From positions 682,001-746,000 of the forward strand of contig NZ_BMFJ01000002.1 of assembly GCF_014638275.1 (NCBI RefSeq): 64,000 nucleotides of DNA. The letters run 5' to 3'. Shown here one piece after another: positions 27,001 through 35,982 of this stretch; position 1 is the stretch's first letter; the number at the start of each line of letters is the position of its first letter. The notes below the pieces were generated by a model. The model made no database searches. It was not told the origin of the DNA and saw only the letters and a program-made list of their open reading frames with translations. The position numbers and the translations under genes were made by a program. This DNA comes from Primorskyibacter flagellatus (lineage in GTDB: Bacteria > Pseudomonadota > Alphaproteobacteria > Rhodobacterales > Rhodobacteraceae).

Positions 27001-28626
27001 CGGCGGGTTCGTCACCTGAGAAAAGTTCTGCCGGAAGAAATGCGACAGCGGGCGGTACTTGTTGGACAGCACGGCAGAGGGCGTGTCGTCGCCCATGGAG
27101 GCCAGCGCCTCTTTCCCGTCCTCGGCCATCGGGATCAGGACCTGCTCCACCTCTTCGATGGTATAGCCTGCCGCGATCTGCCGCTTGCGAAGGTCCGCGC
27201 CCTCGTACATCGGCTTTTCGACGACGTTGGCGAGCTCCTCGTCCAGATCGGTGATCTTGCCGACCCATTCCCCGAAGGGCTGGGAGGCGGCGAGTTTGTC
27301 CTTGATCTCCTCGTCGTGGTAGAGCTTGCCGGACTTCATGTCGACGGCGATCATCTGCCCCGGTCCAAGTGCGCCCTTCTCGCGCACCGTGCCTTCGTTC
27401 GACGGCACCATCCCGGCCTCGGACCCGGCGATCAGCAGGCCGTCACCCGTCACGACATAGCGCATCGGACGCAGCCCATTGCGGTCGAGCCCGCCGCAGA
27501 CCCAGCGACCGTCGGTCATGGCGAGCGCGGCGGGGCCGTCCCACGGCTCCATCACGCCGTTGCAGTAGGAATACATGTCGCGCCACGCCTGCGGCAGTTC
27601 GATGGCCTGCTTGGACCACGATTCCGGCACCAGCATGGTCTTGGCCATGGGGGCGGAACGACCTGCGCGCACCAGAACCTCGAACACCGCATCCAGCGCG
27701 GCGGAGTCCGACGACCCCGAGGGGATGATCGGCTTGATGTCTTCCGCCAGCTCACCGAACGTGCCGGAGGCCATGCGGATTTCGTGGCTTTTCATCCAAT
27801 TGACGTTGCCCTTGATGGTGTTGATCTCACCGTTGTGGGCAAGCATGCGGAAGGGCTGGGCGAGCCACCACTGCGGGAAAGTGTTGGTGGAATAGCGCTG
27901 GTGATAGACCGCGAAGGCGGATTCGAAGCGCGCGTCCATCAGGTCGGGGTAGAAGACGGCGACCTGTTCGGCCAGCATCATGCCCTTGTATATGATCGAC
28001 CGGCAGGACAGCGACGCGATGTAGAGCCCTTCGATATGGGCCGCGGCCGCCGCCTTTTCGATCCGGCGCCGGATCACGTAAAGCTCGCGTTCGAACTGTT
28101 CCTCGTCCACGCCCTTGGAGTTGGAGATGAGGATCTGCTCGATCTCGGGCCGGGTCGCGTTGGCCTTTTCGCCAAGGCATTCGATATCGACCGGGACGTG
28201 CCGCCAGCCGTAGATGTAATAGCCCATCCGAAGCACCTCGGCCTCGACGATGGTCCGGCAGGATTCCTGCGCGCCAAAGTCGGTGCGGGGCAGGAAGACC
28301 TGCCCGACGGCGATCATCTCGTCCGCGCGCGGTTCGTGGCCGGTGCGCTTGATCTGGTCGTGGAAGAAGGGCACCGGGATCTGGACGTGGATGCCCGCGC
28401 CATCCCCGGTCTTGCCATCCGCATCGACCGCGCCGCGATGCCAGATCGCCTTGAGCGCCTTGATCCCGGCCTCGACCACCTTGCGGCTTTTCTTCCCGTC
28501 GATGGAAACGACAAGCCCGACGCCGCAGGAGGAATGCTCCTCTGCCTCGGAATACAGGCCGTTCTCGGCCATCCACTTGCGCTTGGCTTCTTCGGCGCGG
28601 GCCCAGTCTGCGTCGTAGGTGGTCAT
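24088..28626 (-). CDS. gltB: Glutamate synthase (NADPH) large subunit
   Basis: A 1512-residue enzyme that takes the amide of glutamine and makes glutamate from 2-oxoglutarate. The N-terminal nucleophile is Cys34 in HSSCGVGL, exposed after removal of a 33-residue propeptide. FMN-binding and synthase regions follow (GGEDPAHFTPEPNGDN, SGHNGGTGASPGTSIKFAG), then the 3Fe-4S cysteines in CIMVRQCQSNTCPVGVC and a C-terminal GXGXG beta-helix. GGAGG lies upstream of the ATG. It is fourth in a minus-strand series beginning with gltD and is closed by a strong terminator. Confidence 0.97.
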   Translation of the reverse strand: MTTYDADWARAEEAKRKWMAENGLYSEAEEHSSCGVGLVVSIDGKKSRKVVEAGIKALKAIWHRGAVDADGKTGDGAGIHVQIPVPFFHDQIKRTGHEPRADEMIAVGQVFLPRTDFGAQESCRTIVEAEVLRMGYYIYGWRHVPVDIECLGEKANATRPEIEQILISNSKGVDEEQFERELYVIRRRIEKAAAAAHIEGLYIASLSCRSIIYKGMMLAEQVAVFYPDLMDARFESAFAVYHQRYSTNTFPQWWLAQPFRMLAHNGEINTIKGNVNWMKSHEIRMASGTFGELAEDIKPIIPSGSSDSAALDAVFEVLVRAGRSAPMAKTMLVPESWSKQAIELPQAWRDMYSYCNGVMEPWDGPAALAMTDGRWVCGGLDRNGLRPMRYVVTGDGLLIAGSEAGMVPSNEGTVREKGALGPGQMIAVDMKSGKLYHDEEIKDKLAASQPFGEWVGKITDLDEELANVVEKPMYEGADLRKRQIAAGYTIEEVEQVLIPMAEDGKEALASMGDDTPSAVLSNKYRPLSHFFRQNFSQVTNPPIDSLREFRVMSLKTRFGNLKNVLDESSSQTEIFVLDSPFVANAQFEEMKTHFNAGLSEIDCTFGVEEGPDALRRGLNRIRAEAEEAVRSGGGHIILTDHTQGEDRVAMPMILATSAVHSWLTQKGLRTFCSLGVRTAECIDPHYFAVLIGCGATIVNPYLAEDTLADRIKRGLLDMTLTEAVAQYREAIDQGMLKIMSKMGISVVSSYRGGLNFEAVGLSRAMCAEFFPGMTSRISGIGVSGIQKKAAGIHQKGWLSGLDVLPIGGFYKARKSGETHAWEAQTMHMLQSACNRASYEIWKQYSARMAANPPIHLRDLLAIKPLGPAIPLEEVESITSIRKRFVTPGMSLGALSPEAHKLLNVAMNRIGAKSDSGEGGEDPAHFTPEPNGDNPSAKIKQVASGRFGVTAEYLNQCEELEIKVAQGAKPGEGGQLPGMKVTKLIARLRHSTEGVTLISPPPHHDIYSIEDLAQLIYDLKQINPTVKVTVKLVASSGVGTIAAGVAKAKADIILISGHNGGTGASPGTSIKFAGLPWEMGLTEAHQVLAMNNLRSRVTLRTDGGLRTGRDIVMAAMMGAEEYGIGTAALIAMGCIMVRQCQSNTCPVGVCTQDESLRAKFTGTADKVVNLITFYATEVREILASIGAKSLDQVIGRADLLSQVSRGADHLDDLDLNPLLITVDGSKNIVYNREKPRNPVPDTLDEEIVRDAARFLKDGEKMQLSYAVQNTHRSVGTRTSSHIVRNFGMKNALQPDHLTVKLSGSAGQSLGAFAAPGLKIEVMGEANDYVGKGLSGGTIVVRPPMESPLVASENTIIGNTVLYGATDGHLFAAGRAGERFAVRNSGAKVVIEGCGSNGCEYMTGGVAVILGSIGPNFGAGMTGGMAYLYDPEGKAHDMLNPETLVTCPVTVPHWETQLKGLIERHAAETGSRKAADLIQNWDLEKDHFLQICPKEMLIHIPHPLTVEEKAMPAE

Positions 28627-28678
28627 CTGGGAAATCCTCCATGAGGGTGAAACGGGGATGTCGGGCGGGAGACGCGGG

Positions 28679-29422
28679 TCATGTCACGGCTCCGGCGAAT
28701 TGGGGGTCTGCGGGCGGGCGGCGGTAGGCCTCGAGACCCGCCAGCGCCAGCCGGAAGCGGCGCGGACGGTTGAGGAAGGCCTGTTCGACGACCTCCTCGA
28801 GAATGCCGGCCCCGCGCAGTTTCTGCGGCACGTTATGCACGGTGCGCGGCAGGATCAGATGAACGAGGTTGTCGGCCCGCGGAAACCGGTCGCGCTGCGG
28901 TGCCTCGCGCGAATGGCGGCCGTGAACGGCGTAATAGGCGGTGCCGGGGACCAGCGTTTCCGACAGGTCGCGGATGACGAATTCCTCGATCCGGCTGCGG
29001 TAGTCCATCCAGCGCGGATCGTCGCCGACCACCTCCGGATGCACGGAGACCTGCGGGGCAAGGCCCACGGCACAGCTGACGGGGACGTATTTCGGCATGG
29101 CCAGCGCGGCGAACCCGCCCATGGAATGGCCAAGCGTCATCACCTCGCGCGCGCCGGTTTCCAGCCGGGAGGCTTCGATCCACTGGGCGATTTCGTCGAT
29201 CAGGCCGGGCGCGTTCAGCCAGCTGCGGGACTTGTCCGCGATGAACAGCGCGTGGTCCCGGCCCGACTGCGTGGCGGTTCGGGCGAATTCATAGCCAAGG
29301 TCCTGCCCTTCGACCCCGATGCCGGTGAAGGACACGGTCAGACGGTCGCCGGTCCCCTGATGGAACCAGACACGCAGCGTGTCGCCGTCATGCAGCAGTC
29401 GTATGTCGAGCCGGTCGGTCAC
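28679..29422 (-). CDS. Alpha/beta-hydrolase-fold protein of unknown substrate
   Basis: A 247-residue protein with the nucleophile elbow GHSMGGFAAL (Ser near residue 99) and a plausible terminal His in LPRTVHNVPQ. The N-terminal VSFTGIGVEGQDLGYEF could form the oxyanion region. The start is GTG, overlapping the stop of the GFA gene upstream by 4 bases. It lies between gltD and gltB, 52 bases before gltB, and may be co-transcribed with them. No specific enzyme class can be assigned. Confidence 0.75.
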   Translation of the reverse strand: MTDRLDIRLLHDGDTLRVWFHQGTGDRLTVSFTGIGVEGQDLGYEFARTATQSGRDHALFIADKSRSWLNAPGLIDEIAQWIEASRLETGAREVMTLGHSMGGFAALAMPKYVPVSCAVGLAPQVSVHPEVVGDDPRWMDYRSRIEEFVIRDLSETLVPGTAYYAVHGRHSREAPQRDRFPRADNLVHLILPRTVHNVPQKLRGAGILEEVVEQAFLNRPRRFRLALAGLEAYRRPPADPQFAGAVT

Positions 29423-29856
29423 AGATCGACCCCGTATTTCGCCATGACCTCGGCTCGGGTCAGCCGCTCTCTCTCACCGGCATAGGAAAAGCTGTCGGGC
29501 TTGCAGTCGATGAAGATCTCGTTGGAAAAGGTGAAGCCGTCCGGATCGTCGAAAATGCCGAGCGGCATCGTCATGGTTCCGGCGCCCGGCCCGCTGTCGC
29601 CGGTGAGCCGATAGTAGAGCCCGGTGCCACAGCGCTGGCACCAGGCGCGTTCCGCCCAGTCCGAGCTTTGCAGCGTGCGGATATGCGCCTCCCCCGCAAA
29701 GGTGACGTCTGCGGCTTTCACGGTCAGCGCCAGCAGCGCGGACCCGGACCAGCGGCGGCACATCTCGCAATGGCAGGCCCCGAATTCGGACGGCACGTCG
29801 GCCGCGGTGAAGCTCACCGCGCCGCACATGCACTGTCCTGTCATCTCTCGTGCCAT
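29419..29856 (-). CDS. GFA family protein (glutathione-dependent formaldehyde-activating enzyme/centromere protein V fold)
   Basis: A 145-residue zinc-binding protein of the Mss4-like fold. The metal-ligand cysteines are in GQCMCGAV, GACHCEMCRRW and WCQRCGTGL. The ATG at 29856 (MAREMTGQ) is used; ATG at 29844 (MTGQ) is a possible alternative because GAGAG lies close before it. Despite the family name, formaldehyde-glutathione activity has been shown for few members. It is the second gene after gltD and overlaps the hydrolase gene. Confidence 0.8.
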   Translation of the reverse strand: MAREMTGQCMCGAVSFTAADVPSEFGACHCEMCRRWSGSALLALTVKAADVTFAGEAHIRTLQSSDWAERAWCQRCGTGLYYRLTGDSGPGAGTMTMPLGIFDDPDGFTFSNEIFIDCKPDSFSYAGERERLTRAEVMAKYGVDL

Positions 29857-29971
29857 TGTCTCGGGCCTTCTGGTTAAGCCGGTGTTTACCACGGCCTGAC
29901 CGGGTGTTGCGCGACTCCGCGCCTGAGCGTTCGGTGCCGATTTCAGGGTTGCCACTGAAATCGTTGAATTA

Positions 29972-31408
29972 TTACTCTGCCGCGACGGCCTTGGCCGCCA
30001 TCAGGTCGTCGAGAATCGCCGCCGCGCAGTCTCGTCCGTCACGAATCGCCCAGACCACAAGCGAGGCGCCGCGCACGATGTCGCCAACCGCATAGACCCC
30101 GTCGAGGCTGGTCTTGCCGGTGCCGAATTCCGCGCGGATCGTGCCCCATCTGGTCACGGCGAGTTCGGGCTGGTCCCAGAGCGTCGGCAGGTCCTCGGGT
30201 TCGAAACCAAGGGCCTTGATGACCAGATCGCAGTCCTCCGCGTAGTCCGACCCTTCGATCAGCTCCGGCGACTGGCGGCCCGAGGCGTCCGGCGCGCCGA
30301 GGCGCATCCGCTGGATCGTCATCGAGGACACCGCGTCCCCGGTGAAGTCGAGCGGGTTGGAGAGCCAGACGAATTCGACACCCTCCTCCTCCGCGTTCTG
30401 CACCTCGCGCTGGCTGCCGGGCATGTTGGCGCGGTCGCGGCGGTAAAGACATTTGACCGAGGTCGCGCCCTGCCGGATGGCGGTGCGCACGCAGTCCATC
30501 GCCGTATCGCCACCGCCGACGACCACGACCTTCTTGCCCTTGGCGTTCAGCGCACCCGACTCGAACTCCGGCACCGTGTCGCCGAAGTTGGAGGCGCGGT
30601 TGGAGGCGGTCAGGTAGTCGATGGCGCGCACGATGCCGCCGGCCTCACAGCCGGGCTGGGTCAGTTCGCGCGTCTTGTAGACGCCGGTGGCGATGATGAC
30701 GCGGTCATGCTTGGCGCGGATGTCGGCAAAGGAGATGTCTTCCCCGACAGCCGTGTTCATGACGAAGGTGACGCCGGATTTCTCAAGCTGGTCGATGCGG
30801 CGCATGACGACATCCTTCTCCAGCTTGAAGCCGGGAATGCCGTAGGTCAGCAGCCCGCCGCCCCGGTCATAGCGGTCGTAGACCGTGACCTGCACGCCCG
30901 CGCGCCGCAGCATGTCCGCCGCAGCCAGCCCGCCGGGGCCCGCACCGATGACACCGACAGACTCCTTGCGTTCGACCGCCGGGGTCACCGGCTTCACCCA
31001 GCCTTTTTCCCAGGCGGTGTCGGTAATGTACTTTTCGACCGCGCCGATGGTCACGGTGCCGTGGCCGGAGGATTCGATGACGCAGTTGCCCTCGCACAGG
31101 CGGTCCTGCGGACAGATCCTCCCGCAGATCTCCGGGAAGGTATTGGTCGCCTGGGAGACCTGGTACGCCTCCTCCAGCCGGTGCGTCGCGGTCAGGCGCA
31201 GCCAGTCGGGGATGTTGTTGTGCAGCGGGCAGTGGCTCTGGCAATAGGGAACGCCGCACTGGGAACAGCGCGAGGCCTGCTCTTCGGCCTTGGCGGCGGC
31301 ATATTCGGCATAGATCTCGTCGAAATCCTTGTTCCGAACCTCCGCGTCACGCTTTTCGGGCATGTCGCGCGGAGTGGTCACGAATTTCAGCATCGGTTGC
31401 TTGGCCAC
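29972..31408 (-). CDS. gltD: Glutamate synthase (NADPH) small subunit
   Basis: A 478-residue flavoprotein that feeds electrons from NADPH to the large subunit. It has N-terminal cysteine clusters for 4Fe-4S centres (CSQCGVPYCQSHCPLHNNIPDW and CPQDRLCEGNC), an FAD-binding GAGPGGLAAADMLRRAG, and an NADPH-binding GGGDTAMDCVRTAIRQGA. The start is GTG at 31408 with GAGAGGA upstream. It is divergent from uppP and is first in the series gltD, GFA, hydrolase, gltB, so the two subunits are probably expressed together although not adjacent. Confidence 0.95.
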   Translation of the reverse strand: MAKQPMLKFVTTPRDMPEKRDAEVRNKDFDEIYAEYAAAKAEEQASRCSQCGVPYCQSHCPLHNNIPDWLRLTATHRLEEAYQVSQATNTFPEICGRICPQDRLCEGNCVIESSGHGTVTIGAVEKYITDTAWEKGWVKPVTPAVERKESVGVIGAGPGGLAAADMLRRAGVQVTVYDRYDRGGGLLTYGIPGFKLEKDVVMRRIDQLEKSGVTFVMNTAVGEDISFADIRAKHDRVIIATGVYKTRELTQPGCEAGGIVRAIDYLTASNRASNFGDTVPEFESGALNAKGKKVVVVGGGDTAMDCVRTAIRQGATSVKCLYRRDRANMPGSQREVQNAEEEGVEFVWLSNPLDFTGDAVSSMTIQRMRLGAPDASGRQSPELIEGSDYAEDCDLVIKALGFEPEDLPTLWDQPELAVTRWGTIRAEFGTGKTSLDGVYAVGDIVRGASLVVWAIRDGRDCAAAILDDLMAAKAVAAE

Positions 31409-31484
31409 GCGGGATCCTCTCGCTCACGTCTTTTGCTGGAAATTCTCATAAGGGAAAGCGGCGGCAATGAAAAGTCACTAATGC

Positions 31485-31502
31485 TGACCTTTATTCAGGT
31501 CA
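31485..31502. promoter_or_regulatory. Palindrome upstream of gltD: TGACCT-N6-AGGTCA
   Basis: Perfect 6-bp arms with a 6-base A/T-rich spacer, 77-94 bases before the gltD start. A second one, ATAGGT-N10-ACCTAT (31545-31566), overlaps a TATAAT hexamer at 31541-31546. Both sit in the 217-bp divergent region with uppP. They are candidate operators for nitrogen or amino-acid control of glutamate synthase; the binding protein is unknown. Confidence 0.4.
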
Positions 31503-31625
31503 AAAAGAGGCAGGAGGCGGATCGGCACGGCGGCGCGCCCTATAATAGGTCCGAAGTTATACCTATCAACGCCCTTCCCTTATTTCATCAAAGGCTTAAA
31601 CCAGTGCAAAAGCCCGAGGTGAGCG

Positions 31626-32441
31626 ATGCCCCTGTTCCAACTGATTTTGCTGGCGGTCATTCAGGGCGTCACGGAATTCCTTCCGATCTCCTCCTCCGGG
31701 CACCTGATTCTGCTGCCTCAGCTTACTTCATTGGCAGATCAGGGTCAGGCGTTGGATGTCTCCGTTCATCTCGGCACGCTTGGCGCGGTGATTCTTTACT
31801 TCTGGCGCGACGTGTCCGAAGCCGTGGCGGGCCTGCCCCGTCTGGTCACCGGCAGACTGGACACGCCCGGCGCGCGGCTGGCCTTCCTGCTGATCGTCGC
31901 GACCATCCCGGCGATCGTGATCGGCTTCATCCTCAAGGTGACGGGGCTGGAGGAGATGATGCGGTCGGCCTTCCTGATCGGCTGGACGATGCTGGTCTTC
32001 GGCGTCGTGCTGTGGTGGGCCGATCAGAAGGGGCCTGAGGTGAAGGAGGCGCGCGACTGGACCCTTCGCGAGGCCTGGCTTCTGGGGCTGTGGCAGGCGG
32101 TGGCGCTGATCCCGGGGACATCGCGGTCGGGCATCACCATCACTGGCGCTCGGTTCATGGGGTATCAGCGCAAGGACGCGGCCAAGATCTCCATGCTGAT
32201 GTCGATCCCGGTGATCCTGGCCAGCGCGGTTCTTCTGGGCGCGGAGGTCGTCGTCGACGGGGATATCGGCGCATTGCGCGACGTCGGGATTGCCACGGCG
32301 CTGGCCTTCGTGTCGGCCCTGCTGGCGCTGGTGCTGATGATGCGGCTGCTGCGGACGGTGAGCTTCACGCCCTACGTCATCTATCGCGTCGTGCTTGGGA
32401 TCGGTCTGATCTGGTGGGCCTGGCCGGGCGCAGGCGTCTGA
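31626..32441 (+). CDS. uppP: Undecaprenyl-diphosphatase UppP (BacA type)
   Basis: A 271-residue inner-membrane phosphatase that recycles undecaprenyl pyrophosphate to the carrier lipid for cell-wall synthesis. Both active-site motifs are present: EFLPISSSGHL (residues 17-27) and PGTSRSGIT (about 164-172). Around eight hydrophobic segments are seen. GAGGTGAGCG precedes the ATG. It is convergent with the NDUFA9-like gene. Confidence 0.95.
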   Translation: MPLFQLILLAVIQGVTEFLPISSSGHLILLPQLTSLADQGQALDVSVHLGTLGAVILYFWRDVSEAVAGLPRLVTGRLDTPGARLAFLLIVATIPAIVIGFILKVTGLEEMMRSAFLIGWTMLVFGVVLWWADQKGPEVKEARDWTLREAWLLGLWQAVALIPGTSRSGITITGARFMGYQRKDAAKISMLMSIPVILASAVLLGAEVVVDGDIGALRDVGIATALAFVSALLALVLMMRLLRTVSFTPYVIYRVVLGIGLIWWAWPGAGV

Positions 32442-32483
32442 CGGCCGGCGGAATACCCGTCCAGCCGCGGGCCGTCCCGCCCC

Positions 32484-33467
32484 TCAGACCTTCAGGTTCT
32501 TCGCCGAGTCCTTGATCGCCGCGTACTGCCCCGACGGCCGGAACCGCCAGAGATAGCCCGGCAGGACCACTTCGGTTGCGGTCGGCACAATCCCGAGGTC
32601 GTCGAACCCCTTGTGATCCCCCGACACCACGTTGTCCTTCTGCAGGTTCACGATCTGGTCGGCGGTCAGCACCTCGTTCCGGAACAGCCCGGCGGTGAGG
32701 AACTGCGCCGCCGTCAGCCCAGCCGCCATCAGTTTCGCCACGAAGATCGGCAGGTCGATCAGCGCGCGGCGGCGCTGGATCACCGACAGCATTTCCTGCA
32801 TCAGCTCGCGGAAGCTGCGCACATCCGGCCCGCCGAGTTCATAGATCCCGCCCGGCGCCGCGCCCAGGGCGCCCATCTCTGCCGCGGCGGCCACGTCGTC
32901 GACATAGACCGGCTGGAACCGGGTCGACCCGCCCACCATCGGCAGGACCGGACCGAATTTCGTCATGTTGGCGAAGCGGTTGAAGAATTCGTCCTCTGCC
33001 CCGAACATGATCGAGGGGCGCAGGATTATCGCGCCGGGCATATGTGCCAGAACGGCGGCCTCGCCCTCCGCCTTGGTGCGGGCATAGTCGCTCTCCGCCT
33101 CCGCATCGGCGCCGATGGCCGAGATATGCACCATCCGGGCGACACCCGTTTCGGCGGCGATCCGCGCGATCCGCCCCGGCCCTTCGGCCTGCACCGCGTC
33201 AAAGCTGTTGCGCCCCTTCTCCGTCAGGATACCGGCGCAGTTCACCACGGCCTCCGCCCCAGCCATCGCGGCGGCAACCGAGGCATCGTCGCGGATGTTG
33301 CAGAACACGGGTTCGACCTGGCCGACGTTGCCGTAGGTGCGCACGAACATCGCATCGTTCGGCCGCCGCGTCGCCACCCGGACCCGCCAGCCCTGTTTCG
33401 CCATGCGCCGGGCGACATACCGCCCCAGGAAACCCGATCCGCCGTAGATGGTGACAAGCTTGGACAT
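32484..33467 (-). CDS. NDUFA9-like NAD(P)-binding protein, extended SDR
   Basis: A 327-residue Rossmann protein with [29 protein letters not shown] at its N-terminus, typical of the complex I NDUFA9 subunit family, which in alphaproteobacteria associates with NADH:ubiquinone oxidoreductase or acts in ubiquinone-related roles. The ATG at 33467 is chosen because AGAGG lies 7 bases upstream; TTG at 33473 is too close. The usual SDR Tyr-x3-Lys motif is present only loosely ([11 protein letters not shown]). It is upstream of and divergent from tRNA-Leu. Confidence 0.88.
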   Translation of the reverse strand: MSKLVTIYGGSGFLGRYVARRMAKQGWRVRVATRRPNDAMFVRTYGNVGQVEPVFCNIRDDASVAAAMAGAEAVVNCAGILTEKGRNSFDAVQAEGPGRIARIAAETGVARMVHISAIGADAEAESDYARTKAEGEAAVLAHMPGAIILRPSIMFGAEDEFFNRFANMTKFGPVLPMVGGSTRFQPVYVDDVAAAAEMGALGAAPGGIYELGGPDVRSFRELMQEMLSVIQRRRALIDLPIFVAKLMAAGLTAAQFLTAGLFRNEVLTADQIVNLQKDNVVSGDHKGFDDLGIVPTATEVVLPGYLWRFRPSGQYAAIKDSAKNLKV

Positions 33468-33617
33468 GCGCAAACCTCTGCAATCCTTCGTCTGAAGTTG
33501 TTCCTACCGCCCGCGGGGTCACCGGGCAAGGCGATATGGCGCCGCAGAGGAAAATGCCGCAAATCGCCGTTGACACCACCCCGCATGACGTCTAAATCGC
33601 GGCCTCACGCAATCTGT

Positions 33618-33703
<86 letters not shown>

Positions 33704-33920
33704 CTTCCCTTTCCGTAGGAAAGTGGGCGACTTCCAAACAGCAGACTTGAGCAGCAGCGGTTTCGCCGAAACCGAGGGAACCCGTCCGCGTCGCATCCTG
33801 TCCGTCATGGCGCGCCGATCTGGCGGGATCGTTGCGATAAACGGCGGGAAACCGGCTCGACGGGATCTGTCACTCCGACGATGGTTTGGCATGTTTCAAA
33901 CCAGACCCGAGGTCACAGCT

Positions 33921-34358
33921 ATGTCCGAACCCTCCGCCCCTGCCGCCACGCCTGCCGCCGCCTCTGCCGAGGCGCTGCGCCATTTCGAGGCGCGCCTGAC
34001 CTTCGAGACCGACTGCTGGGACACCCATGACGGCCTGTCCCGGGGCGCGACGGATTTTGTCCTGCTCGACGTGCGCAGCCCGCAACTTTATGCCGAAGGC
34101 CACGTGCCGGGCGCGATCAACCTGCCGCATGGCAAGATCACCGAACGCAGGATGGCGGAATGGGCGGGCGACACGCTGTTCGTCGTCTACTGCGCCGGTC
34201 CGCATTGCAACGGGGCGAACAAGGCCGCCGTGCGTCTGGCGAGGCTGGGCCGTCCGGTGAAGGAGATGATCGGCGGCGTGACCGGGTGGATCGACGAAGG
34301 CTTCGGACTGGCGACCGGGCCGGAGCCTGACACGGTCGCGAATGTCGAACGGGCCTGA
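33921..34358 (+). CDS. Rhodanese-like domain protein
   Basis: A 145-residue single-domain rhodanese. The active loop YCAGPHCNGANKAA carries the sulfur-binding Cys, and DFVLLDVRSPQLYAEGHVPGAINLPHG is the conserved N-terminal CH2A-type region. The ATG at 33921 is preferred because GAGG is 8 bases before it; the frame extends back over the tRNA gene, which rules out earlier starts. It lies 218 bases after tRNA-Leu and is closed by a hairpin at 34381-34404. It probably moves sulfane sulfur; the partner is unknown. Confidence 0.88.
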   Translation: MSEPSAPAATPAAASAEALRHFEARLTFETDCWDTHDGLSRGATDFVLLDVRSPQLYAEGHVPGAINLPHGKITERRMAEWAGDTLFVVYCAGPHCNGANKAAVRLARLGRPVKEMIGGVTGWIDEGFGLATGPEPDTVANVERA

Positions 34359-34380
34359 GCGGTTTTATCGCAGGAAACGG

Positions 34381-34404
34381 AAAGGCGCCTTTCGGGGCGC
34401 CTTT
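34381..34404 (+). terminator. Terminator-like hairpin between convergent genes
   Basis: AAAGGCGCC and GGCGCCTTT form a perfect 9-bp stem around a 6-base loop between the rhodanese (+) and GlxA-type regulator (-). The symmetric A/T ends allow it to work in both directions. Confidence 0.8.
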
Positions 34405-34407
34405 CGT

Positions 34408-35382
34408 CTACCGGTAATTCGCCCGGTAGTCGCGCGGAGAGACACCGACCTCCGCCCGGAACTGCTGCCGGAACCCCGAAGCCGTGCCGAAGCCGAGATC
34501 GGCGGCGATGGCTTCGACCGGGGTATCCGTCGTCTCCAGCGCCTGCCGCGCGAGATCGAGCCGGATCAGGCGCAGCCACTCCTGCGGGGAGGTGCCGGTC
34601 GCATCGCGGAACCGGCGCAGGAACGTCCGTTCACTCATCGACGCGGCATCGGCCATGTCCGCCAGTGTCCAGCGCCGGGAGGGGTCGGCCCGGATCGTGT
34701 CGAACAGGGCCGAGAATCGCGTCTCGCGGGCCAGGGGAACGGGGCGTTCGACATACTGGGCCTGCCCGCCGTTCCGATGCGCCGGGACGACCAGCCGCCG
34801 CGCGACCGAATTGGCGGCGTCGGCGCCGAAATCCGAGCGTACGATATGCAGCATCAGGTCGATGCCCGCCGCACTGCCGGCAGAGGTGAAGATGCGGTCA
34901 TCCTCCGTATAGAGCACGTCGGCATCGACGGTGGTCTCCGGGCAAAGCTCTGCCAGATGCGCGGCGTAGCGCCAGTGCGTTGCCGCGCGACGACCCGCCA
35001 GCAACCCGGACCCGGCAAGGGCGAAGGCGCCGGAACAGATCGACGCGATCCGTGCGCCGCGCATCCATGCATCGCGGAGGGACTGGGCGAGGGCCTCCGG
35101 AACCGGCACGTCCCGGCCTTTCCAGCCGGGGATCACGATCAGGTCGGCCCCGGCCAGAAGCTCCAGCCCGCCGTCGGTGTGGAACCGCAGACCGCCATGC
35201 GCCCGCATCTCCCCGGTATCGACGGCAGCCACCGCGAAACGATACCAGTCCGGGCCCATCTCGGGGCGGTCGAGGCCGAAGATCTCGGCGGTGATGCCGA
35301 ACTCGAAGGTGCAGAGACCGTCGTAGACCAGCGCGACGACCTGGGGCGCGCGGGCGGATTGCAAGGTCTGAATCTGGTTCAT
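34408..35382 (-). CDS. GlxA family transcriptional regulator (DJ-1/PfpI domain plus AraC helix-turn-helix)
   Basis: A 324-residue regulator. The N-terminal half is a class I glutamine amidotransferase-like (DJ-1/PfpI) sensor with ICSGAFALAGSGLL at about residues 115-128. The C-terminal half has the two AraC helix-turn-helix units (WTLADMADAASMSERTFLRRFRDATGTSPQEWL and PVEAIAADLGFGTASGFRQQFRAEVGVSPRDYR). Relatives control quaternary ammonium and amino-acid catabolism (GbdR, ArgR-like). It lies downstream of the Lrp gene on the same strand, 135 bases away. Confidence 0.9.
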   Translation of the reverse strand: MNQIQTLQSARAPQVVALVYDGLCTFEFGITAEIFGLDRPEMGPDWYRFAVAAVDTGEMRAHGGLRFHTDGGLELLAGADLIVIPGWKGRDVPVPEALAQSLRDAWMRGARIASICSGAFALAGSGLLAGRRAATHWRYAAHLAELCPETTVDADVLYTEDDRIFTSAGSAAGIDLMLHIVRSDFGADAANSVARRLVVPAHRNGGQAQYVERPVPLARETRFSALFDTIRADPSRRWTLADMADAASMSERTFLRRFRDATGTSPQEWLRLIRLDLARQALETTDTPVEAIAADLGFGTASGFRQQFRAEVGVSPRDYRANYR

Positions 35383-35517
35383 GTCGGGTTCGCGGCAGGG
35401 GGAGGGTCAGCCGGGCCATGATGACCGCAAGGACGACAGATTGCCATCGGTTCGGTGCCCCGCGATCGCGCGACGGTCGGAGCCAGAGAAAACGCCGGGC
35501 AAGGAGCCCGCTTCGGC

Positions 35518-35982
35518 TCACCTCTGGTCGAAATCGGGATAGTCGAACCCTTCCCGGCTCAGCACGACAGAGGTGCGCACCAGCCCGAACCGCGCGACCG
35601 CATCCACGACCTGCTCAAGCTCCCGCGTGTTGCGCAGGGTGACGCGGATGTGCAGGCAGTCTTCGCCGGTCGTGCGCAGGATTTCGGTCACACCCCGCAG
35701 GCTGCGCAGTTTCTCCATGCACGGATTGATCCGGCTGTGATCCGTCGCAAGCCGGATGATTGCCGTCAGACCCAGCCCGATGCGGTCGAGGTCGACGATC
35801 ACGCGATAGCCCGCAATGATCCCGCGATCCTCCAGCCGCTTGACCCGTTCGGACATGGCGGGCTGCGACAGGCCGACCCGACGGCCGATTTCGGCAAAGG
35901 GCATCCGGGCGTTGACGGCAAGCTCCGACAGGATGGCAAGGTCGGTGGCGTCGAGATCGGGTTTCGGCAGGGCAAGGGTCAT
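35518..35982 (-). CDS. Lrp/AsnC family transcriptional regulator
   Basis: A 154-residue regulator. It has an N-terminal helix-turn-helix (DLAILSELAVNARMPFAEIGRRVGLSQPAMSERVKRLEDRGII) and a C-terminal RAM ligand domain for amino acids. The ATG at 35982 overlaps the stop of the dehalogenase gene upstream (ATGA). It is the last gene of a coupled series M20 hydrolase, PLP lyase, HAD hydrolase, Lrp. It probably senses the amino acid processed by this operon. Confidence 0.92.
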   Translation of the reverse strand: MTLALPKPDLDATDLAILSELAVNARMPFAEIGRRVGLSQPAMSERVKRLEDRGIIAGYRVIVDLDRIGLGLTAIIRLATDHSRINPCMEKLRSLRGVTEILRTTGEDCLHIRVTLRNTRELEQVVDAVARFGLVRTSVVLSREGFDYPDFDQR

